24,271 nt of DNA from CAKQOE01 sp963627215 (GTDB lineage Bacteria; Bacillota; Clostridia; Peptostreptococcales; Anaerovoracaceae): assembly GCA_963627215.1 (NCBI GenBank), contig CAVGAH010000023.1:1-24271 (forward strand), read 5' to 3'. Below are positions 1 to 6,377 of this stretch, piece after piece (the first letter of the stretch is position 1; the number at the start of each line of letters is the position of its first letter). Made by a program: the position numbers and the translations under genes. The notes beneath the pieces were generated by a model. It saw only the letters and a program-made list of their open reading frames with translations. It made no database searches and was not told the origin of the DNA.

Positions 1-263
1 CGATCAATCAGTTCCCGGAGGGTCTTTTCATTGAAACTCACATTCGTAATGGTGGCAAACAGCCCCTCTATCACCAAATGCCATGTGCCCTCGTTCACAT
101 CGGGAGCATTATCCACCGCACGAGACAACCCAACCAAAGCGCCGGTCAGTTCGTCCTGAAGTTTCGCTACATCGGCGGTCTTGCCGCATACCCCTACCTT
201 TCCTTTACAACCAGAGCAGCCTGCCGTCTGCTCACACTGAAAACAAAACATTTTTTGTTCCAT
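1..263 (-). CDS. hcp: Hybrid cluster protein (hydroxylamine reductase), N-terminal part, cut by window edge
   Basis: Reading leftwards from an ATG at 263 gives an 87-residue open start of a protein beginning MEQKMFCFQCEQTAGCSG, which runs off the left edge. The N-terminal cysteines C7, C10, C19 and C26 (C-x2-C-x8-C-x6-C) match the [4Fe-4S]-binding start of hybrid cluster proteins, and the text GVCGKTADVAKLQDEL is typical of the family. Known members are cytoplasmic and reduce NO or hydroxylamine under nitrosative stress in anaerobes. A Shine-Dalgarno GTGAGGA lies just upstream. It is the second gene after the small ferredoxin-like ORF at 326-502, probably in one transcript. Codons such as ACC and GTG are commoner here than in the genes further right. 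The hybrid-cluster ligands lie outside the window and cannot be checked. Confidence 0.93.
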   Translation of the reverse strand, partial: MEQKMFCFQCEQTAGCSGCKGKVGVCGKTADVAKLQDELTGALVGLSRAVDNAPDVNEGTWHLVIEGLFATITNVSFNEKTLRELID

Positions 264-325
264 CTTGAAATCCTCACTTTCTTTTTTAGTAAATTATATT
301 TCCGCCCGTGGAAATGGTCACGGAC

Positions 326-502
326 TTATTGGTGATTGAGAATCAGTTCCCTTGTTGCCTGACGCATACGGCCAGCGCCGACCGCATTGGTGAGCGAGAG
401 CAAAAGGCGCAAATAAGCAGCTTTGCACCTGAGCGGGAGCAGCCGCAGCGCGGAAGCACAGGCACCGCAGCCGTTGCATTTATCCTGATCGATCTCAATC
501 AT
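326..502 (-). CDS. Small ferredoxin-like ORF (frdX-like), apparently degenerate or frameshifted
   Basis: This 58-residue ORF begins MIEIDQDKCNGCGACASA. It therefore has three of the four cysteines expected of a [4Fe-4S] ferredoxin motif (C-x2-C-x2-C), but continues into a leucine-rich tail with no fourth cysteine at the expected position and no second cluster. Small ferredoxins (FrdX) commonly accompany hcp in clostridia. Ignoring one C in the run GCGCTGCGG would restore a cysteine three residues later, so a frameshift is possible, but the text beyond does not look like ferredoxin either. A strong AGGAGG precedes a six-codon leader ORF whose stop overlaps this ATG, suggesting coupled translation. 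It lies between the shared promoter region and hcp. Either a short diverged protein or a pseudogene. Confidence 0.5.
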   Translation of the reverse strand: MIEIDQDKCNGCGACASALRLLPLRCKAAYLRLLLSLTNAVGAGRMRQATRELILNHQ

Positions 503-527
503 TCTTCTTTATCATAACCGTGCCTCC

Positions 528-556
528 TTGCTTTTCTGAGCATATTATAGTATAAT
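528..556 (+). promoter_or_regulatory. Promoter of the Crp/Fnr-type regulator
   Basis: A -35 TTGCTT at 528-533 and a perfect -10 TATAAT at 551-556 are separated by 17 bp. Transcription would start near 563, placing the palindrome at 572-585 just downstream of the start, a position that fits autorepression. Inference from sequence only. Confidence 0.6.
544..549 (-). promoter_or_regulatory. -10 box of the leftward ferredoxin-like/hcp operon
   Basis: The minus strand reads TATAAT at 549-544, giving a start near 537. No good -35 hexamer is present. Instead the palindrome at 572-585 is centred at -41.5, the class II position used by Crp/Fnr activators that replace a -35 box. An overlapping alternative -10 (TATACT, 554-549) exists. 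Confidence 0.5.
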
Positions 557-571
557 AAATTCAATAAGTCG

Positions 572-585
572 GTTGAATTTTCAAC
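572..585. promoter_or_regulatory. Operator-like palindrome for the adjacent Crp/Fnr regulator
   Basis: GTTGAATTTTCAAC is a 14-bp palindrome with half-sites GTTGA and TCAAC separated by 4 bp, the same total length as classical FNR sites (TTGAT-N4-ATCAA). It lies between the divergent regulator and the hcp operon. Binding by the regulator encoded at 599-1261 is inferred, not shown. Confidence 0.6.
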
Positions 586-598
586 GAAAGAGGATTTT

Positions 599-1261
599 AT
601 GAAAAATTTTTTATCCGTTCTTCGGTCATCTCAGCTTTTCTCCGGCATTTCCGAGAATGAGCTTACATCCATGCTGTCCTGTCTTGGCACAAGAGAAGAG
701 GACTTTCCGAAGGAAGCCTTTGTGCTGCGCGCCGGTGATATGGTAGATTCAATCGGTATTGTGCTGTCGGGAAGCGTACTGATTATACAGGAGGATATTT
801 GGGGAAACCGAAATATCCTTTCAAAAGCCGGACCGGGACAGACATTTGCTGCCGCCTATGCCTGCGCTCCCGCTTCCAAGCTGAATGTGAGCGTAATAGC
901 GGAAACACCTACCACTGTAATGTTTCTGAATGTAAGGCACATTTTGAATATGTGCCCGTCCGCCTGTTCGCACCACAACCGAGTGATCCGAAACCTCCTC
1001 AGCGAGCTTGCCGATAAAAATCTGCGATTTAACGAAAAGCTTACGCACATGGGGCAGCGGACCACAAGGTCAAAGATTATGTCCTACCTTTCCGCAGAAG
1101 CACAGCGGCTGGGAGCCTATGAATTTGATATTCCGTTTTCAAGACAGCAGTTTGCGGATTATCTCGGCGTTGAGCGCAGCGGGCTGTCGCTGGAGCTTGG
1201 AAAGATGAAAAAAGACGGCGTCCTCGATTACCATAAGAGCCATTTTATTTTGAAGGTATAA
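599..1261 (+). CDS. Crp/Fnr-family transcriptional regulator, HcpR-like by context
   Basis: The 220-residue protein has a cyclic-nucleotide-type sensor beta-barrel (about residues 10-125), a dimerisation helix, and a C-terminal winged helix in which SRQQFADYLGVERSGLSLEL (about 178-197) is the helix-turn-helix. Length and order match Crp/Fnr proteins. No N-terminal Fnr-type cysteine cluster is visible; the four cysteines are scattered. It is divergent from the hcp operon and shares the palindrome at 572-585 with it. This is the standard arrangement of HcpR-type regulators, which respond to NO and control hcp, so a nitrosative-stress role is likely. The start ATG has GAAAGAGG 6 bases upstream. 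Isoleucine codons are mainly ATT and ATC, unlike genes right of 1417. The effector is not identifiable from sequence. Confidence 0.88.
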   Translation: MKNFLSVLRSSQLFSGISENELTSMLSCLGTREEDFPKEAFVLRAGDMVDSIGIVLSGSVLIIQEDIWGNRNILSKAGPGQTFAAAYACAPASKLNVSVIAETPTTVMFLNVRHILNMCPSACSHHNRVIRNLLSELADKNLRFNEKLTHMGQRTTRSKIMSYLSAEAQRLGAYEFDIPFSRQQFADYLGVERSGLSLELGKMKKDGVLDYHKSHFILKV

Positions 1262-1340
1262 CGACCGTTAAAGAAGCTGTGGAATTTCCTATGCTGGAAA
1301 GCTGCTTGAAACAAGGCTTTCCGGCTGTTTTCGGGCATAG

Positions 1341-1380
1341 AAAAACGCCACCGTAATTCTATCAAAATTACGGTGGCGTT
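1341..1380 (-). terminator. Intrinsic terminator of the deacetylase gene (possibly bidirectional)
   Basis: A perfect 15-bp stem (AACGCCACCGTAATT at 1344-1358 with its complement at 1366-1380) with a 7-nt loop lies between the converging regulator and deacetylase genes. On the minus strand the stem is followed by five T, so it best terminates the leftward deacetylase transcript; the plus-strand side has no T-tract. The rest of 1262-1416 holds no gene I can support. Confidence 0.8.
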
Positions 1381-1416
1381 ATGGCAGAGGGCAGGGGATT
1401 TCTTCATATACATATA

Positions 1417-2460
1417 TTATTTCCCGCCACGCATGCTGGTATAAACCTTCCCGCTTTCCATGCTGACACCTTTAGCCGCTGCAAGCTCGCTAACCGTAAC
1501 GAGCTGATAGCCGCGTTTTGTAAGCTCCGGTATTATCACGTCGCAGGCGTCAGCCGTTGATTTGTAAAGGTCATGCATAAGGATTATATCGCCGTCCTGT
1601 ACATGGTCGAGCACCTTTGACTGTACGGACGCTGCGTTTTTCGATTTCCAGTCGAGCGTATCTATCGACCAGTTTATCATAGGCTTTCCGACAGCGGCCT
1701 TTACCGTATCGTTCACCGCGCCGCCCACAGGTCTTACTATCACAGGTGCAGCGCCCGCATAATACGCTATCGCTACATCCGTATCATGTATCTGCTTCTG
1801 TATCTGTACTGTAGTAAGCTTTGTAAGCGGATTTTTGTGGTCGTATGTATGATTTCCTATCTGGCAGCCATCGGTCAAAGCGCGCTGCACGCTCGATGCG
1901 TACGTCTTTACTCTGTTTCCGACGACAAAGAATGTCGCGCGCCCGCCGTTTTCCTCAAGCTTTGCGAGTATCCTGTTCGTGACCGGCCCGTAAGGTCCGT
2001 CATCAAACGTAAGCGCTACCATCGGCTTTGACGGATCCGGTTCCTCCGATGAGGCCGGCTGCGACGTTACAGGCGGCTTTAATTTATTTGCGTTAAAATC
2101 ATCACGCGCCTTCTGCATCTGCTTAACAAATGTCGGTCTGAAGCACGCTGACGTAAATTCTCTCATGCCGCTGCGCGTAGCAAGCGCCGCCGACATTCCT
2201 ATAAGCGACATATACGACGATTTCGCGATAGTAACTTTATCATCCGTTGTATTTACATTATTTCCCTGAGCTACGTCACTCATAACTACACTAATGCTTT
2301 CATTATCCCCCGCAGCAGCCTGCTGCTGAACAGATGCTCCCGCATTATCAGTATTTGCATCGGATATGCCGTCTCCCGTGCTCCCTGCATATGAAAATAC
2401 AGAGAACAGCATAACTGTTATTACCGCCATTGCTGTGATTGTTTTACATTTTCTGAGCAT
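1417..2460 (-). CDS. Secreted polysaccharide deacetylase (NodB/CE4 family)
   Basis: The 347-residue protein has a signal peptide (positive N-terminus, hydrophobic residues 9-23, possible cleavage after SYA), a low-complexity Ala/Gln/Ser/Asp-rich linker to about residue 145, then a NodB domain. All CE4 motifs are visible: TFDDGP (151-156, catalytic and metal Asp), H204-x3-H208 in GNHTYDH (metal histidines), RPVGG (243-247), DTLDW (267-271) and LMHD (294-297, catalytic His296). Family members remove N- or O-acetyl groups from peptidoglycan or other surface glycans, so this enzyme probably acts outside the membrane on the cell wall. GAGGT precedes the ATG by about 8 bases. It is a single-gene unit with its own promoter and terminator. 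The exact substrate cannot be read from sequence. Confidence 0.92.
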   Translation of the reverse strand: MLRKCKTITAMAVITVMLFSVFSYAGSTGDGISDANTDNAGASVQQQAAAGDNESISVVMSDVAQGNNVNTTDDKVTIAKSSYMSLIGMSAALATRSGMREFTSACFRPTFVKQMQKARDDFNANKLKPPVTSQPASSEEPDPSKPMVALTFDDGPYGPVTNRILAKLEENGGRATFFVVGNRVKTYASSVQRALTDGCQIGNHTYDHKNPLTKLTTVQIQKQIHDTDVAIAYYAGAAPVIVRPVGGAVNDTVKAAVGKPMINWSIDTLDWKSKNAASVQSKVLDHVQDGDIILMHDLYKSTADACDVIIPELTKRGYQLVTVSELAAAKGVSMESGKVYTSMRGGK

Positions 2461-2528
2461 ATATATTACCTCTTTTACCTCAATTGCATCTTTGATCGTA
2501 TTTTTTGAGGTATCCCTTTTCTACGTAA

Positions 2529-2558
2529 ATTATATGCTCCCGATACGCTATCATACAA
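2529..2558 (-). promoter_or_regulatory. Promoter of the polysaccharide deacetylase gene
   Basis: On the minus strand TTGTAT (2558-2553) and TATAAT (2534-2529) are 18 bp apart, about 70 bp upstream of the deacetylase start. Confidence 0.6.
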
Positions 2559-2645
2559 CGTATTTTTCCTTAAATAAATTTTAAACTTTTTAGAAACTTC
2601 TTCCATAAATATAGATGATCAATAGTTTTATTTTCTTAATATTTA

Positions 2646-2654
2646 TGGTATTAT
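2646..2654 (+). promoter_or_regulatory. Extended -10 promoter of toxin 1
   Basis: TGG directly followed by TATTAT (2649-2654) is an extended -10 element; the -35 region (TTTTAT, 2626-2631) is weak. Transcription would begin near 2661, shortly before the left arm of the long-range pairing at 2680. Confidence 0.45.
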
Positions 2655-2697
2655 TTCACATAATTGATAAATTTAACCGGACAGCCGAGAGGGCGTT

Positions 2698-2729
2698 ACC
2701 ACTGTCCTGAGTCTTGTACAGGAGGTGGT
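2698..2729 (+). promoter_or_regulatory. Hairpin sequestering the toxin 1 ribosome binding site
   Basis: ACCAC and TCCTG at 2698-2709 can pair with CAGGA and GTGGT at 2719-2729, with small internal bulges. The right arm is the Shine-Dalgarno sequence AGGAGGTGG itself, so the ribosome site would be masked in the folded mRNA. Confidence 0.6.
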
Positions 2730-2735
2730 CGGCTT

Positions 2736-2816
2736 ATGAGTACATATGAAGAATTTATGACGATAATTTCTGTAGCTATGTTAATAGTAGCCATTGTGAA
2801 CTCAAAAAATAAGTAA
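2736..2816 (+). CDS. Type I toxin, holin-like small membrane peptide (toxin 1)
   Basis: A 26-residue peptide begins MSTYEEFMTIISVAMLIVAI, has one hydrophobic transmembrane stretch (about residues 8-22) and ends in a short polar, lysine-containing tail. This is the layout of the putative holin-like toxins found with TxpA/BsrG-type systems in Firmicutes, which insert into the inner membrane when overproduced. A very strong AGGAGGT lies 9 bases before the ATG and is masked by a hairpin. The stop codon lies inside the terminator stem of a convergent antisense RNA. Small size alone would not make this a gene; the promoter, masked ribosome site, antisense promoter and terminator, and a second locus of the same design at 19628-19714 support it. 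Confidence 0.8.
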   Translation: MSTYEEFMTIISVAMLIVAIVNSKNK

Positions 2817-2851
2817 ACCGCCCTGTCTTTGGCTGGATAGGCGGTTTACTT
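2805..2851 (-). terminator. Intrinsic terminator of the antitoxin 1 RNA
   Basis: A perfect 12-bp stem (2811-2822 with 2840-2851, loop 17 nt) is followed on the minus strand by a run of six T. The left arm contains the toxin stop codon. It may also help end the toxin mRNA, but the plus-strand side is not T-rich. Confidence 0.75.
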
Positions 2852-2912
2852 ATATAAATCAAATTTTCCACCAGGACAGATAGCTGTAACCTATCTGCTC
2901 GGCTGTCTTGCT
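2805..2912 (-). ncRNA. Antisense antitoxin RNA for toxin 1
   Basis: The minus strand has a near-consensus promoter at 2919-2947 and an intrinsic terminator at about 2805-2851, which together define a transcript of roughly 108 nt. It is complementary to the 3' end of the toxin coding region and its 3' untranslated region, including the right arm of the 5'-3' pairing. BsrG/SR4 and TxpA/RatA pairs overlap at their 3' ends in the same way. Boundaries are predicted. Confidence 0.7.
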
Positions 2913-2918
2913 AAGTTC

Positions 2919-2947
2919 ATTATATGTCGAATATCTTTATAAGTCAA
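2919..2947 (-). promoter_or_regulatory. Strong promoter of the antitoxin 1 RNA
   Basis: The minus strand reads TTGACT (2947-2942), a 17-bp spacer, then TATAAT (2924-2919). This is the best consensus promoter in the window. It points into the toxin 3' region, and no leftward coding sequence starts behind it, as expected for an antisense RNA. Confidence 0.8.
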
Positions 2948-2971
2948 CATACAAACTATTTTCTAATCTTC

Positions 2972-3418
2972 TTATTTCGTACCCGTAGACCCAAAACCGC
3001 CTGCACCGCGCACAGTGACCTCGAGCTCGTCGACCTCTTCAAAATCCACAGCCAGCACCGGCGTTATAACGAACTGCGCTATCCTCTCCTTGTCGGCTAC
3101 AGTCTGATCCTCGTCTGAGTGATTGTGAAGCGCTACCATTATCTCGCCTCTGTAGTCAGCGTCAACGACACCTACCTTGTTTGCAGGCGCAAGTCCGCGC
3201 TTGCTCGCCAGACCACTTCTCGCGTACACCAGGCCTGCGTATCCTACAGGAACCTCAAGCGCTACGCCTGTATGTATCATGACAGTCTTTCCTGCAGGGA
3301 TGACTGTATCGCCGCCCATGCACGCGTACAGATCCGCACCTGCGGCGTATTCAGAGCCGTACTTTGGAATTATCGCATTCTCGTCAAGCTTCTTTATTCT
3401 AACTGTTGTTTTTTCCAT
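2972..3418 (-). CDS. dut: dUTP diphosphatase (trimeric dUTPase)
   Basis: The 148-residue protein carries all five trimeric dUTPase motifs in order: AGADLYA (26-32), ARSGLASKRGL (65-75), VGVVDADYRGEI (82-93, with the catalytic Asp), KERIAQFVI (109-117) and the C-terminal RGAGGFGSTG (136-145) that closes over the active site. It hydrolyses dUTP to dUMP and pyrophosphate in the cytoplasm, keeping uracil out of DNA and supplying dTMP synthesis. Length matches the family. GAAAGG lies upstream of the ATG. It follows nrdG after a 132-bp gap that holds its own candidate promoter with two palindromes (3461-3536), so it may be controlled separately from the reductase genes. Confidence 0.95.
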   Translation of the reverse strand: MEKTTVRIKKLDENAIIPKYGSEYAAGADLYACMGGDTVIPAGKTVMIHTGVALEVPVGYAGLVYARSGLASKRGLAPANKVGVVDADYRGEIMVALHNHSDEDQTVADKERIAQFVITPVLAVDFEEVDELEVTVRGAGGFGSTGTK

Positions 3419-3460
3419 AATATTACAAACCTTTCATCCTGTTAATAATTAAAAAAGTGA

Positions 3461-3536
3461 GCAGCATATACTGCGCGATGCCCAGGGTCAAAGCCCTCTG
3501 TCATGATAACATACCTGCAATATATACTGCCATCAA
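3461..3536 (-). promoter_or_regulatory. Candidate dut promoter with two operator-like palindromes
   Basis: On the minus strand TTGATG (3536-3531), 17 bp, then TATGTT (3513-3508) form a plausible promoter with a start near 3501. The spacer consists almost entirely of the near-palindrome GCAATATATACTGC (3517-3530, plus strand). A sister copy, GCAGCATATACTGC, lies at 3461-3474, 56 bp away and just downstream of the start. This layout would suit a dimeric repressor, whose identity is unknown. Confidence 0.45.
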
Positions 3537-3550
3537 TATTTTCATTTTGT

Positions 3551-4090
3551 CTATCTAACGTCAACATGCGGATCGACCCAGAGCACCACATCATCAGTCT
3601 CAAGCGTCTTTTTAACATCTATGATACGCTGATTCGTCGAGCCGCGGAACCTCAAGTCAAGTACCTTTTTATCCTCAACAAATTCTCCGTCAACAAGAAC
3701 GTCGATGCATGAAAGCATACCCATTATGACCGACTCGTCACCGAGCCTGTAGGTAAGCATGTCCTTTTCAATGTCGTATCCTGAATAACACCATATCGTC
3801 TTTTCAGGATAAAGCTCCTTCAGGCGTTTCAGGAACGGCATGAGAACGGCGCTGTTCCGGGGCTCGAAAGGCTCGCCGCCGAGCAGTGAGAAGCCCTTTA
3901 TATACGAAGGCTCGAGAGCCTTTATTATCCTTTCCTGAATCGACTCGTCAAACGGCTGACCGTAATCAAAATCCCACGTTTCCGGATTGAAGCAGCCCTT
4001 GCAGTGGTGCGTACAGCCGCTTACGTAAAGTGATACGCGCACGCCCGGACCGTTCGCGATATCATGTGTTTTAATTGTAGCGTAATTCAT
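3551..4090 (-). CDS. nrdG: Anaerobic ribonucleotide reductase activating protein (radical SAM)
   Basis: From the ATG at 4090 the protein has 179 residues and begins MNYATIKTHDIANGPGVRVS. The radical SAM triad is in SGCTHHCKGCFNPETWDF (C-x3-C-x2-C), followed by the LLGGEPF segment that binds S-adenosylmethionine and the WCYSGYD motif seen in activases. NrdG uses a [4Fe-4S] cluster and SAM to make the glycyl radical on NrdD. The open frame extends upstream to 4138, but 4090 is chosen because GAGGT lies about 6 bases before it. The partner nrdD is immediately upstream on the same strand, separated by about 157 bp containing a hairpin and a GC palindrome. Confidence 0.93.
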   Translation of the reverse strand: MNYATIKTHDIANGPGVRVSLYVSGCTHHCKGCFNPETWDFDYGQPFDESIQERIIKALEPSYIKGFSLLGGEPFEPRNSAVLMPFLKRLKELYPEKTIWCYSGYDIEKDMLTYRLGDESVIMGMLSCIDVLVDGEFVEDKKVLDLRFRGSTNQRIIDVKKTLETDDVVLWVDPHVDVR

Positions 4091-4112
4091 GTCAGACCTC
4101 ATAAAACTTTTA

Positions 4113-4140
4113 AGGTGAGGCGGCGCATGCCGTCTCACCT
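4113..4140 (+). repeat. Stable hairpin between nrdD and nrdG
   Basis: AGGTGAG and CGGC (4113-4124) pair with GCCG and CTCACCT (4129-4140) around a GCAT loop. As plus-strand RNA the stem is complete (one G-U pair) and is followed by five T, so it looks like a rightward terminator, although no rightward gene precedes it. As minus-strand RNA there is one mismatch and no T-tract; there it could modulate nrdG expression relative to nrdD. Confidence 0.5.
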
Positions 4141-4186
4141 TTTTATCTTACCATATATATTATTGTAATAAGCAATAATGCTGCGG

Positions 4187-4200
4187 GGCCGCCGGCGGCC
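4187..4200. repeat. Perfect 14-bp GC palindrome between nrdD and nrdG
   Basis: GGCCGCCGGCGGCC is fully self-complementary and stands out in an AT-rich gap. It is one of several GC-rich intergenic hairpins in the window (others at 10351, 12748, 15106, 22104, 22130 and 23661). Confidence 0.6.
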
Positions 4201-4247
4201 GGAAGGCGCTTCGACCTCATTTGCGCATTAATGCATTTATTTATTAT

Positions 4248-6377
4248 TTACAGATGAAGGACTCTTGCCTTTATTTCCTTAGTCTTACCGACGTTCCAGA
4301 AGTTTTCACCGAGATAACCGCATGTGCGGCGCGTAACGTTCATCTTATCGTGATCCTTGTTTCCGCAGTTCGGGCATTCCCACTCGCCTTCATCGTTTAT
4401 GATTATCTCGCCGTCGTAGCCGCATACGTGGCAGTAGTCAGACTTAGTGTTGAACTCAGCATACTGGATATTGTCGTAGATAAATCTTACTACATCTTCC
4501 ATTGCTTCCAGATTATTTCTCATATTTGGCACTTCGACATAAGAGATAGCGCCGCCGGAAGATATCGGCTGGAAATCAGACTCAAACTTGAACTTTGAGA
4601 ATGCATCTATTTCCTCGCGAACGTCAACGTGATAAGAGTTAGTATAGTAGCCCTTGTCTGTAACATCCTTTATAGTTCCGAAGCGAGCCTGGTCTATACG
4701 TGCGAAACGGTAGCAGAGCGACTCGGCAGGCGTACCGTAAAGAGAGAATCCAAGACCAGTGTCAGCCTTCCATTTCTTGCATGCTGCGTTCATATAGTTC
4801 ATAACGCGCATGGCGAATTCTCTGCCCTTAGGGTCTGTGTGACTCACGCCCTTCATTACCTTAGTCATTTCATATATGCCGATATAGCCGAGCGACAGAG
4901 TCGAATAACCGTACATAAGGTATTTGTCGATTACCTCGCCCTTTTCAAGTCTCGCGATAGCTCCGTACTGCCAGTGGACGGGGCTCGTGTCTGACTTCAC
5001 GCCGAGGAGTGCGTTGTGTCTGCACATGAGCGCCTCGTAGCAAAGCTGAAGTCTCTCGTCCATGAGCTTCCAGAATTTGTCTTCGTCACCGTCCGCCAGT
5101 ATTGCTATCTGCGGAAGATTTATGCTGACAACGCCCTGATTGAAGCGACCCTCAAACTTGTAGTTGCCGTTTTCGTCCTTCCATGGAGAAAGGAAGCTTC
5201 TGCAGCCCATGCAGCTGAAAACGTTGCCCTCGTAATTTTCACGCATCTTCTTAGCTGAGATATAATCAGGGTACATGCGCTTTGCAGAGCACTTTACAGC
5301 CATTCTCGTAAGGTAGTCGTACTTGCCGCCCTTCAGGCAGTTGTGCTCATCGAGTACGTATATGAGCTTAGGGAACGCCGGCGTTACATAAACACCCTTT
5401 TCATTCTTTATGCCTTCGTAACGCTGTCTGATTATTTCCTCGATTATCATGGCGTTTTCATCTATATATTCATCGCCCTCCTGAAGATTCAGGAATATAG
5501 TAACGAAAGGAGACTGACCGTTTGTAGTCATCAGTGTGTTTATCTGATACTGGATAGTCTGTACGCCGCTCTTGAGCTCGTCCTTCAGGCGACGCTGAGT
5601 GAGCTTTTCTATTACCTCTTCAGGAACGTCTTCTCCTGCGCATTCCTCTTCTATCTGTCTCTTAAACTTTTCATAGCTCTTTCTGAGGTACTTTCCGAGG
5701 TGCGATATATCTACAGACTGACCGCCGTACTGACTGCTCGCTACAGACGCGATTATCTGTGTCATGACAGTGCATGCTACCTGGAAGCTCTTAGGCGACT
5801 CTATGAGTTTGCCGTTCATGACAGTGCCGTTGTCGAGCATATCACCGATATTTACGAGGCAGCAGTTGAATATAGGCTGCAGGAAATAGTCAGCATCGTG
5901 GAAATGTATTGCGCCCTCCTCATGAGCCTTTGATATCTTTTCAGGAAGAAGGAGCCTTCGTGTCAGGTCCTTAGAGACTTCGCCCGCGATAAGGTCTCGC
6001 TGTGTTGCAGCCATAACAGCGTTTTTATTGGAGTTTTCTTCCATTACATCCTTATTGCTGTTCTTTATAAGGCTGAGTATCGATTCATCCGTCGTGTTCG
6101 CTTTTCTTATAAGCGCTCTTGAATATCTGTACTTTATATAGTGTTTTGCAAGCTCGAACTTTCTTTCGCCCATGAGCTGATTTTCCACCATATCCTGTAT
6201 GTCTTCAACAAGAAGTCTCGGACGCTGCTTTGACTCTATATAGAGAGCGATCTGGCGTATTTTTTCGTCGGATAACCGCTGACCTTCCTCGACATTCGCA
6301 TTTGCCTTTTTTATGGCGCTTTCGATCTTGCTCTTGTCGAAATCGACCGTTCTGCCGTCTCTCTTAATGACTTTCAT
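4248..6377 (-). CDS. nrdD: Anaerobic ribonucleoside-triphosphate reductase (class III, glycyl radical)
   Basis: The 709-residue protein opens with an ATP-cone (about residues 1-92, beginning MKVIKRDGRTVDFD) for allosteric control, followed by the ten-stranded barrel of class III reductases. FSCMGCRSF (387-395) carries the substrate-side cysteines. Near the C-terminus four cysteines (649, 652, 668, 671) form the zinc site, and RRTCGYLGENFW (683-694) is the glycyl-radical loop. It reduces ribonucleoside triphosphates to deoxy forms under anaerobic conditions, after activation by NrdG. Length is normal and no key motif is missing. The ATG follows GGAGGAG. A long leader (6378-6798) contains an NrdR-like box at 6647-6662, so repression by NrdR is likely. 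Confidence 0.97.
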   Translation of the reverse strand: MKVIKRDGRTVDFDKSKIESAIKKANANVEEGQRLSDEKIRQIALYIESKQRPRLLVEDIQDMVENQLMGERKFELAKHYIKYRYSRALIRKANTTDESILSLIKNSNKDVMEENSNKNAVMAATQRDLIAGEVSKDLTRRLLLPEKISKAHEEGAIHFHDADYFLQPIFNCCLVNIGDMLDNGTVMNGKLIESPKSFQVACTVMTQIIASVASSQYGGQSVDISHLGKYLRKSYEKFKRQIEEECAGEDVPEEVIEKLTQRRLKDELKSGVQTIQYQINTLMTTNGQSPFVTIFLNLQEGDEYIDENAMIIEEIIRQRYEGIKNEKGVYVTPAFPKLIYVLDEHNCLKGGKYDYLTRMAVKCSAKRMYPDYISAKKMRENYEGNVFSCMGCRSFLSPWKDENGNYKFEGRFNQGVVSINLPQIAILADGDEDKFWKLMDERLQLCYEALMCRHNALLGVKSDTSPVHWQYGAIARLEKGEVIDKYLMYGYSTLSLGYIGIYEMTKVMKGVSHTDPKGREFAMRVMNYMNAACKKWKADTGLGFSLYGTPAESLCYRFARIDQARFGTIKDVTDKGYYTNSYHVDVREEIDAFSKFKFESDFQPISSGGAISYVEVPNMRNNLEAMEDVVRFIYDNIQYAEFNTKSDYCHVCGYDGEIIINDEGEWECPNCGNKDHDKMNVTRRTCGYLGENFWNVGKTKEIKARVLHL

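Larger units (their letters stand above)
2680..2907 (+). repeat. Long-range 5'-3' inverted repeat framing the toxin 1 mRNA
   Basis: GACAGCCGAG at 2680-2689 is exactly complementary to CTCGGCTGTC at 2898-2907, so the 5' leader can pair with the 3' untranslated region of the toxin mRNA. Such closure is known from type I toxin mRNAs, where it keeps the primary transcript untranslated. The same architecture occurs at the second locus (19546-19761). Confidence 0.65.

Noticed and set aside
1..1380. Insertion sequence or integrated element carrying the hcp module
   Set aside because: Codon use differs, but I see no transposase, integrase, terminal inverted repeats or target duplication at the right border; the left border is outside the window.
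5343..5933. 196-codon plus-strand frame opposite nrdD
   Set aside because: Fully antisense to the well-supported nrdD reading frame, with no ribosome site and no recognisable domain.
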